From an uncultured Planctomycetaceae bacterium (GTDB lineage Bacteria > Planctomycetota > Phycisphaerae > UBA1845 > UTPLA1): a stretch of DNA of 5,591 bases. Where the stretch lies: contig CALLKH010000204.1 of assembly GCA_938008425.1 (NCBI GenBank), positions 1 through 5,591 of the forward strand. Direction: 5' to 3'. The position numbers were made by a program, and so were the translations under genes. The notes under the pieces were generated by a model. The model was not told where the DNA came from and made no database searches. It was given only the letters and a program-made list of their open reading frames with translations. Shown one piece after another: positions 1 through 5,591 of the stretch (position 1 is its first letter; every line of letters begins with the position of its first letter).

Positions 1-1526
1 TGGCGCTTCTTGTGGCCGTCGGCGCTGGTCTGGCAGCCGCTTGGAACGATCCTCGCCTCGCGGGAATCGTCATCACGGGCTACCTCGCGGGGGCGGGCCT
101 GCTCACCTGGCTCGGCGCGGTCGCGGTTCGAATTGACAAGACGAATGACAGACCGTCGAAACTGTTAGGACAGATCATTGGCCCGTGGATCGGTTTGACC
201 CTCAGCGCGGCGATTCTTCTTGCCCTGCCTGTTGCCACTCAATCCGGCGTGCCGGACTATCGGCACAACTTCCTGAGCCACGTGCTGGATTGCACCTTCG
301 CGGCCGTCAGCAGCGCCACGCTCACCGGCCTGAGCATCCACAGCTTCGGCGAGGACTACACGCTCTTCGGCCAGGCGATTCTTGTACTCGTGACGCAGTT
401 CTCCGGCATGGCGTTCGCGGCGGTCGGGCTCGCGACGATTCGGCCGTTTCTCTGGCGGCCGATTCGATTTCGAACGGTGCTTCTCGTTGCCATTGTTCTC
501 CAAGTTCTCGCCGTCATCGTGATGTACCCGGCCTGGCGCGCCGAAGATGCGCCGAACGCCGCCGCTCGCGTCGGTTGGGGTGTCGCCTACGCGAGCAGCG
601 CCCTTTGGAACTCCGCGTTCTCGTTACGGTTTGACGGGCTCGCCGCGTACTTCACGGACTTTCGCATCTCCGTCGTCGTGACGACGCTGGCGATCGTCGG
701 TTCGCTCGGCCTGCCCATTCTGATCGAGTTGATCCTGCCGCAGCCAGCACAGGCGCATGATGCGAACGCCGACTCAAAGTCCGCCACGGGCATAAGGGCC
801 GCCGGGTGGCGATTGAAACGATTTCCGGAGTTTGAAGCCGTCGCCGCGACAGGTCTGCTTGCGCTCGGTGCGCTCCTGTTCTGGTACTTCAATCACCCTG
901 CTTCCCGCCTCGGCGCATGGCGGCCGGCGCCGGCGATGGAGGTCACCGACTCGAGAATCGCACCCGATGAGATTCCCGCACAGCAGCGCTGGGCCATGTC
1001 GCTTCTGACGTCTGCCACGCTTCGTTCCGCCGGACTTCAATCGGTTCCGGTCACGGCAGGCTCGCTTTCATGGTGCGGATTCGGTCTGGTCATGGCATGG
1101 GTCTTCATCGGCGGCTCGGCCGGCGGCGTCGGCGGCGGACTTCGCACGGCGATGTTCACGCTGCCGCTCACGGCCCGCAAACTCGCGAATGAACCCGGCG
1201 ATGACGCGACGGTTCGAACGCTTCGCCGAGCATTGATGCGGCGCGTCCGAAATTTCGCGGCGTTCTGGATCCTGGTGAACGCCGCGACCGTCGGTCTGTT
1301 GCTGATCGTCACCGATGCTACAAGCTATGAGGCTGCCGCGGAGGGAATCCCTGCCATCAACAACGTCGGCCTCTCGACCGGCCTCTCCCTTCATTTGACG
1401 CCGATCGGCCGCATTGCGATGATCGTCATCTTCATCGCGGGTCGTCTCGGGCCGATGCTGTTCTGGCTTTCCATCGCCGCCATGGTTCGAGACGCGATCA
1501 AACCCTCGGACGCGGAGACGGAATGA
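1..1526 (+). CDS. TrkH/KtrB-family cation (K+) transporter subunit, 5'-partial
   Basis: This is a membrane pore subunit of the Trk/Ktr/HKT superfamily, which takes up K+ (in some members Na+) across the inner membrane. The frame is open to the left edge (first full codon at 3, reading A-L-L-V). The GTG at 12 has no ribosome site before it, so the true start is probably outside. Residues below count from that GTG (504 aa). All four M1-P-M2 repeats are recognisable. Filter loops are SATLTGLS (101-108, G106), ALWNSAFSL (197-205), LRSAGLQ (337-343, G341) and NVGLSTG (451-457, G453). The third repeat carries the glycine-rich intramembrane gate loop (GGSAGGVGGGLRT, 367-379). The fourth carries the conserved Arg in AGRLGPM (R478), a form I recall as more Ktr-like than E. 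coli TrkH-like. Hydrophobic helices at about 17-38 before the first repeat resemble the extra N-terminal helices of TrkH. The second filter loop has Ala202 where Gly is expected. No TrkA/KtrA regulatory subunit is in the window. The family is secure; the ion and the trk/ktr subtype are not. Confidence 0.93.
   Translation, partial: ALLVAVGAGLAAAWNDPRLAGIVITGYLAGAGLLTWLGAVAVRIDKTNDRPSKLLGQIIGPWIGLTLSAAILLALPVATQSGVPDYRHNFLSHVLDCTFAAVSSATLTGLSIHSFGEDYTLFGQAILVLVTQFSGMAFAAVGLATIRPFLWRPIRFRTVLLVAIVLQVLAVIVMYPAWRAEDAPNAAARVGWGVAYASSALWNSAFSLRFDGLAAYFTDFRISVVVTTLAIVGSLGLPILIELILPQPAQAHDANADSKSATGIRAAGWRLKRFPEFEAVAATGLLALGALLFWYFNHPASRLGAWRPAPAMEVTDSRIAPDEIPAQQRWAMSLLTSATLRSAGLQSVPVTAGSLSWCGFGLVMAWVFIGGSAGGVGGGLRTAMFTLPLTARKLANEPGDDATVRTLRRALMRRVRNFAAFWILVNAATVGLLLIVTDATSYEAAAEGIPAINNVGLSTGLSLHLTPIGRIAMIVIFIAGRLGPMLFWLSIAAMVRDAIKPSDAETE
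1514..1517 (+). promoter_or_regulatory. Ribosome binding site of the lipoprotein gene
   Basis: GGAG lies inside the last codons of the upstream transporter gene, five bases before the ATG at 1523. Together with the 4-bp ATGA overlap of stop and start, it supports this start and suggests coupled translation. The site is a short match, and purine-rich stretches are common in this DNA. Confidence 0.5.
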
Positions 1527-2665
1527 CGCCACCGTGCGATCAACTTTCGCAACGAACCGACGCCCGCGTAGCCGCTGCGCACTATTCGCGCGGAATCCGA
1601 TCTCTCGGCATCGGGGCTCTCCTGAGCTGCCTGCTCGCCGGGTGCGGCGGTCCCGATCCTGAGCAGCCCATGCCGGACATCGAGCATGCCCGGCTCACGC
1701 GAATCAGCGAGCAGCCCGGCGCCGTTCGGCTGGACGGACTCGGGGCGATTCGCGGGTTCGCCCGCGGCCGCGACTGCACGTTCATGCACTGCCTGGAGTT
1801 GGTGCTCGGATCGATGGGCCGGCCGATCAGTTACGACGAGCTCATGGGCATGAGCGGGATGGCGTTTCGAACGCAGTTCCGCGTCGACCGATGGGATGTC
1901 GGCAACCCCGATCCCATCGTGGGCGAGGCGTGTCTCGACGCCGTTTTCTCCTCGATCGGAATGCAGTACGACCTTCGCGTCGTTCGGCGCGACGAGCTAT
2001 CCGAGGCCGCAGCGCTGCGCGGCGACATTGCCAAGAGCATCGATCGCGCGGTTCCGGTGCTCGCGGCGAATATCATCCGTCCGGAGGACTGGGGCGTCAT
2101 CGTCGGCTATCGCGCGGATCAGCAGTGGCTTTGCCGATCGTACAACGGCGGCGCCATGGATCGCGATCGGGTGGCCGATGGATGGCCGACGGCGGTGGTG
2201 CTGATCGGCAAGCGTCTCCCCCCGCCGGCGCGGCGTGATGTGCTGAATGCGGCGATTCGACGGGCGGTCGAGCTGTTTCAGCGGCGACAGGCCGGGCGAT
2301 ATGTTCTGGGTTCGCGCGCGTTCGATGCCTGGTGCCAGGAGCTTCGCCGCGTGGATGATCGAACATACCTTCATTCAAATGCATGGACGTATGTTTGTCT
2401 GATGGACGCCCGAGCGGCGGCCGTTCGATTCCTGCGCGGCATCGCTCCGGAGTTTGGCGCACAGGGCGAGCATCTCAACGCGGCGGCAGACTTCTACGAC
2501 CAGGAATTGCAACTCCTTCGGGCGAATTACAAGTACGTACCGGCCGAGCGTGATTTCCCGAATTCCACGCCGCCTCCGGAAATGCGCGAACGTCAGATCG
2601 ACGTGCTTCTGCGGGCCCGGGCGATCGAACAGAAAGCGGTCGATGAGATGCAGAAGGCGCTTTGA
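1523..2665 (+). CDS. Lipoprotein with C39/BtrH-like papain-fold domain and helical C-terminal domain
   Basis: This is a predicted secreted, lipid-anchored protein of 380 residues. A hydrophobic core at about 27-40 ends in a lipobox, L-A-G-C, with lipidated Cys41 followed by Gly-Gly. No Asp is at +2, so outer-membrane sorting is possible by the E. coli rule. The n-region is long (about 26 residues), but no ATG, GTG or TTG lies in frame between 1523 and the lipobox, so this start stands. Residues 78-230 resemble the C39-like/BtrH N-terminal fold: a helix start at DCTFMHCLELVLGSMG (84-99), then ISYDELMGMSGMAFR (102-116), a strand pair around PVLAANI and WGVIVGY (178-196), and LCRSYN (203-208). 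Cys85 or Cys90 could be the nucleophile, but Asp189 seems to occupy the usual His position, which argues against peptidase activity. Residues 240-380 are helix-rich with a conserved-looking AFDAWCQEL and NAWTYVCLMDARAAAVRFL. I recall hypothetical proteins with this same two-part plan; their function is unknown to me. It overlaps the transporter gene by 4 bp, so it likely shares its transcript. Confidence 0.85.
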   Translation: MTPPCDQLSQRTDARVAAAHYSRGIRSLGIGALLSCLLAGCGGPDPEQPMPDIEHARLTRISEQPGAVRLDGLGAIRGFARGRDCTFMHCLELVLGSMGRPISYDELMGMSGMAFRTQFRVDRWDVGNPDPIVGEACLDAVFSSIGMQYDLRVVRRDELSEAAALRGDIAKSIDRAVPVLAANIIRPEDWGVIVGYRADQQWLCRSYNGGAMDRDRVADGWPTAVVLIGKRLPPPARRDVLNAAIRRAVELFQRRQAGRYVLGSRAFDAWCQELRRVDDRTYLHSNAWTYVCLMDARAAAVRFLRGIAPEFGAQGEHLNAAADFYDQELQLLRANYKYVPAERDFPNSTPPPEMRERQIDVLLRARAIEQKAVDEMQKAL

Positions 2666-2669
2666 GCCG

Positions 2670-5462
2670 CTATTCCACCGGCCGCCACTTCAACAGCGCC
2701 GGCAGCAGTACGAGGGAAACGAGAAGACAACTGACCAGTCCGATGGCGAGCAGGATGCCGAGCCGCGCGTTGGCGGGCACTTGGGAGAGCGTCAGCACGA
2801 GCATGCCGGCCGACAGTGACAATGCATTGACAGTCACCGGGAATCCGGTTCGACCGATGGCGGCACGAATCGCAGCGTCCACGTCGCGCCCGGCTCGGCG
2901 CTCGTGTCGAAATCGATCGAGCACGTGAATCGCGAAGTCCACGCCCGCCCCGATGATCATCGCGGCGAACATCGACGTCGCCACGCCCAGCGGTATGCCC
3001 ATCCAGCCCATCGCCGCGAAGACCAGCGGCAGCGACAGAGCGCACGGCAGCGCGCAGTAGATGCCATAGACGAGCGACCGCCCCATCAGCGTGGTCACCG
3101 CCAGAATGCCCAGCAGCGAAAACAAAAGCGACTGCAACTGCGTCGTGACGATCGCTCCGATCAGCGACTGGCTCACCGCCACATCGCCCGCGAAGCCGAG
3201 CCGAATGCCCTCGGGCGCGAGCGCCGACTCTTCGAATCGTCGAATGTCCGCCATGAGCCTGGCCGTATCGACGAAATTCGCGTTTCGCAGGTAGATCGAC
3301 GTCAGCGCACGGTTGTATTCCGGATCGATGAGCTGCCCTTTTCGCGCTTCGCCTCGAACGAAAGCATACCGGGTCCAGAGCGCGCGAACCGCCGGCGGAT
3401 CATCCGGAATTCTTCGTGAATCCGGCGTGTCCGGCGCCATCATGAAGCGCGTCGTCGCGACGTAGTCATCGGCCCCCAACACGCCGCCGACGGCCAATTC
3501 CTCGCGCAAACGGATCAACTCTGAGAGACTTCGTGTCAGTTGCAGAACGCGCGGCGATGTCATCGGCTCCTCGGCCACGCGAAGCTCGTGCAGCGCGTCG
3601 CCAAGTTTTCCGATCCAGAACTGCGGCTGGCCGTCATGGCGCGGCGTGGTGGCGATGATCCGCCCGGCTTCTTTCCGCGTGGACTCAATCCAGGATCGCC
3701 AGACACGGCCGTCAAGCTCCGGGGGAAGCGCTACGCCCGACGGGCCGTCCTTGACTCTTCGAAGTGAAATCGGATCCCCCACGAGCGATCCGGGGCTCGT
3801 CTCCCAGTCGCGCGGCATCGGAAACTCGCGTTCGTTGACTGCTTCGCCGCCGACCATCACGGACTTGGTCCGCGCCGAGGCATCGATGCAGATTTGGAGA
3901 ATGTGGGCGCCGTAGAACTGCTCATTGAACAGGCCGGTGGCCTCGCGGAACTCGCTGTGCGGATCGAAGCCTTCGATCCAGCTGTCCTGCACGATGACAT
4001 CCCGGATTCCGAGCGATCCGAGGGCGACGAGAATCAGAAACGCCGGCACCACGAGACCGCGCCGACGTGCAAGAAAATCCGCCCATCGCTCGAATCCCGC
4101 CGGCAGGGAGTTCGATCGCGATTGACCGTCACCATCGGCGAGTGGCCTGGCATCCTGTCGACCGCGCGGCAGCGCCACGATGCGGTTCACATCGAACAGC
4201 ACGAACATCGCCGGCATCACGGTCATCGACCACACCGTGCAGTACAGCACGCCGATCGCCGTCACGATGCCGAACATCCGAACAGGCTCGATCGGCGCCC
4301 ACGCAAATGACGCGAAGCCGATCGCCGTGGTGATCGAGGTGCGGATGATGGGTCCGCTGATCTCCGCCATCGTCGCGCGGGCGATGGCGAGGCGGCCGTC
4401 GCGCGTCCCCGACGCTCCCTGGCGCTCCATCGCCTGACGTCGAAACGCGCTCAAGATATGAATCTCGTCGCAGACGCCGGCGGCGGTCAGAATGATCGGC
4501 ACGACGGCGATCGTCAGGTAGATCGGGATCGAACAGAATCCCATCAGCCCGAACAGAAAGACGAGGCACGCGCCGACTTCCATCAGCGGAATCACGGCCG
4601 CCAGCAATCGGCGAAAGCAGATCGCGAAAACCAGCATCATGAGCAGGATCGTGATGGGCAATAGGCCGATGCCGCGGGCGATCAGCCGCCGCGCGGCGTA
4701 GAGACTCGTCGGCACGCGCCACGCGTCCTCCTTCGAATCGTCCGATCCGAACGTGGTCGCTCCCAGCAGAAACGCGGGCACGCCGAGATCTTCAAGAATG
4801 TGCAGGCCGAGCAGCGCCTCGGCCACCGGCGCGCCGATCACGTGAACCTCGACGCCTTCGGGCCGGGCGACGCCCTCCAATGCATGCAGGATCAAATGGT
4901 AGAACGCAACACGGTCACATCCTTGCGGCGTTCCGATGTAAACGGCCGTCGCCCGCTCGTCCTTCGAGACGATGGAACCCACATACAGACCGACGCGGCG
5001 CACGTCCTCGCGAAGCTTGGACAATTCTGCGTCATTCTCGGGTAGCGTTTCGATGAGCGTCTTGAACTGCAGCGAGTTGGGTCGTCGCTCGAATCCGACC
5101 TCCGTCGCGAGACTGGTGATCGACGAGGATGAAACACCGTCGATGCGTTGGGCCGACTCTGAGACCTTCTTGACAAACTCAAGAACGGGAATGTCGTAGA
5201 CGCCACCCTCGCGCGTCGAACGAATGAGGACGATCACCGAATCTTCGATTCCGAACTGCTCGCGAATCTCGCGGTCCTTCACCACCTCCGGCGCGTCGGC
5301 GGAAACGAGGGCGTGGCCGTCCGTATTGAGCCTCAGGCGAAGCCACCCGGGCAAAACGCAAAGCGTCAGAATCGTCGCGACGACGATGACGCGAATTGGA
5401 TGCCGGATGGCATATTCCGAAAGTGCGGCCGAACCCATAGAAGTCCCGCGACGGCGTTGCAT
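2670..5462 (-). CDS. RND superfamily / MMPL-family exporter
   Basis: This is a large inner-membrane exporter of about 930 residues, from the RND group that includes MmpL lipid exporters and hopanoid transporter HpnN. It is predicted to use the proton gradient to move lipids or hydrophobic compounds; the substrate is unknown. Numbering is from the ATG at 5462. The usual duplicated plan is complete. TM1 is about 22-40, followed by an extracytoplasmic loop to about 258, TM2-TM6 at about 262-424, a cytoplasmic linker with Arg/Asp-rich sequence, TM7 at about 469-488, a second loop to about 765, and TM8-TM12 at about 768-923. TM4 has GVCDEIHIL (D332, E333) and TM10 has GAGVDFAIHVLDRF (D842, F843), the sites of proton-relay acids in this family. 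Both halves have the following helix pattern with T-S-I-T-T-A-I-G-F and V-N-A-L-S-L-S-A-G. The start is uncertain: a TTG at 5465 sits directly before the ATG, and a second ATG at 5438 has GGGA five bases upstream and still leaves TM1 intact. The stop is TAG at 2670-2672, four bases from the convergent lipoprotein gene. Confidence 0.92.
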   Translation of the reverse strand: MQRRRGTSMGSAALSEYAIRHPIRVIVVATILTLCVLPGWLRLRLNTDGHALVSADAPEVVKDREIREQFGIEDSVIVLIRSTREGGVYDIPVLEFVKKVSESAQRIDGVSSSSITSLATEVGFERRPNSLQFKTLIETLPENDAELSKLREDVRRVGLYVGSIVSKDERATAVYIGTPQGCDRVAFYHLILHALEGVARPEGVEVHVIGAPVAEALLGLHILEDLGVPAFLLGATTFGSDDSKEDAWRVPTSLYAARRLIARGIGLLPITILLMMLVFAICFRRLLAAVIPLMEVGACLVFLFGLMGFCSIPIYLTIAVVPIILTAAGVCDEIHILSAFRRQAMERQGASGTRDGRLAIARATMAEISGPIIRTSITTAIGFASFAWAPIEPVRMFGIVTAIGVLYCTVWSMTVMPAMFVLFDVNRIVALPRGRQDARPLADGDGQSRSNSLPAGFERWADFLARRRGLVVPAFLILVALGSLGIRDVIVQDSWIEGFDPHSEFREATGLFNEQFYGAHILQICIDASARTKSVMVGGEAVNEREFPMPRDWETSPGSLVGDPISLRRVKDGPSGVALPPELDGRVWRSWIESTRKEAGRIIATTPRHDGQPQFWIGKLGDALHELRVAEEPMTSPRVLQLTRSLSELIRLREELAVGGVLGADDYVATTRFMMAPDTPDSRRIPDDPPAVRALWTRYAFVRGEARKGQLIDPEYNRALTSIYLRNANFVDTARLMADIRRFEESALAPEGIRLGFAGDVAVSQSLIGAIVTTQLQSLLFSLLGILAVTTLMGRSLVYGIYCALPCALSLPLVFAAMGWMGIPLGVATSMFAAMIIGAGVDFAIHVLDRFRHERRAGRDVDAAIRAAIGRTGFPVTVNALSLSAGMLVLTLSQVPANARLGILLAIGLVSCLLVSLVLLPALLKWRPVE

Positions 5463-5491
5463 CAACGCTGGACCCCATAATGTCCGGCGCG

Positions 5492-5497
5492 ATCATA
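5492..5497 (-). promoter_or_regulatory. Possible -10 element for the RND exporter gene
   Basis: On the minus strand this reads TATGAT, five of six matches to the sigma70 -10 consensus, about 30 bases upstream of the ATG at 5462. That would give a short leader. No good -35 lies 16-18 bases upstream; the nearest TTG-type hexamer (TTGAAC, 5525-5520) is 22 bases away. It may be a weak or activator-dependent promoter, or chance. Confidence 0.25.
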
Positions 5498-5550
5498 CCG
5501 CAAGGAGTGAAACGATAGCGTTCAACGGCGATGACGCCACTGCGAAAAAC

Positions 5551-5579
5551 TTGGATCAGCATGCAAAATCGGGTACAAT
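5551..5579 (+). promoter_or_regulatory. Sigma70-type promoter pointing right, out of the window
   Basis: TTGGAT (5551-5556) and TACAAT (5574-5579) are separated by exactly 17 bases. The -10 matches the consensus at five of six positions; the -35 matches only in TTG. Transcription would start near 5586 and run rightwards, so the gene it serves begins past the right edge, divergent from the RND exporter. The A-rich stretch just upstream (AAAAAC, 5545-5550) and the AT-rich content against a GC-rich background add support. Confidence 0.45.
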
Positions 5580-5591
5580 CGAGCGGATCTG

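Noticed and set aside
12..14. GTG at 12 as the true start of the transporter gene.
   Set aside because: The codons before it are in frame and hydrophobic, and the 11 preceding bases hold no purine-rich ribosome site; the gene most likely begins outside the window.
1110..1139. GGC-rich, repeat-like run of codons.
   Set aside because: It encodes the glycine-rich gate loop conserved in the TrkH/KtrB family, so the repetition is explained by protein function.
2656..2700. GGCGCT (2656-2661) and AGCGCC (2695-2700) as a possible terminator stem between the convergent genes.
   Set aside because: The loop would be 33 bases and no T run follows on either strand; short complementary GC words are expected by chance here.
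4129..4722. Long open frames overlapping the exporter and the + strand genes, such as a 197-codon minus-strand frame here.
   Set aside because: They lie in alternative frames of genes with clear family signatures, are rich in Arg, Pro and Ser as expected for shifted GC-rich codons, and show no domain of their own.
5531..5591. An ATG at 5531 opens a + strand frame to the window end, with AAGGAG at 5502-5507 upstream.
   Set aside because: The spacing of 23 bases is too long for a ribosome site, and the best promoter of the region (5551-5579) lies inside this frame, so the real gene more likely starts further right.

Overview
The window is GC-rich, densely packed bacterial chromosomal DNA. It holds one gene cut by the left edge, two complete genes and one short intergenic region at the right edge. 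No tRNA, rRNA, CRISPR array, insertion sequence or phage signal is visible. The lipobox, the twelve-helix RND exporter with two large extracytoplasmic loops, and the coding style fit a Gram-negative-type envelope. A planctomycete-like or other high-GC environmental bacterium is my best guess, but no taxonomic marker in the window supports it.

Layout. From 1 to 1526 (+) runs a TrkH/KtrB-family K+ (or Na+) transporter subunit; its true start lies left of the window. Its stop codon overlaps by 4 bp (ATGA) the start of a 380-residue lipoprotein (1523-2665, +) with a C39/BtrH-like papain-fold domain followed by a helical domain. The two are almost certainly co-transcribed. Only 4 bp beyond the lipoprotein stop, on the opposite strand, ends a large RND/MMPL-family exporter of about 930 residues (2670-5462, -). 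Its 5' side faces a roughly 125-bp intergenic region (5466-5591). That region has a good sigma70-type promoter on the + strand (5551-5579), probably for a gene just beyond the right edge, and a weak -10-like element for the exporter.

Function. All three proteins are predicted to sit in or on the envelope: cation uptake, a lipid-anchored protein facing the periplasm, and a proton-driven exporter of lipids or other hydrophobic molecules. The two + strand genes form one translationally coupled unit; the exporter is a separate convergent unit, and nothing in the sequence ties its job to theirs.

The most interesting points are departures from family norms. In the K+ transporter the usual glycine of the second selectivity-filter loop reads as alanine. 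The lipoprotein seems to lack the C39-type catalytic His. Pairing a cation-channel subunit with a lipidated C39/BtrH-like protein in one coupled unit, with no TrkA/KtrA partner in view, is the nearest thing here to an undescribed system. I did not find clear evidence of a wholly new machine.
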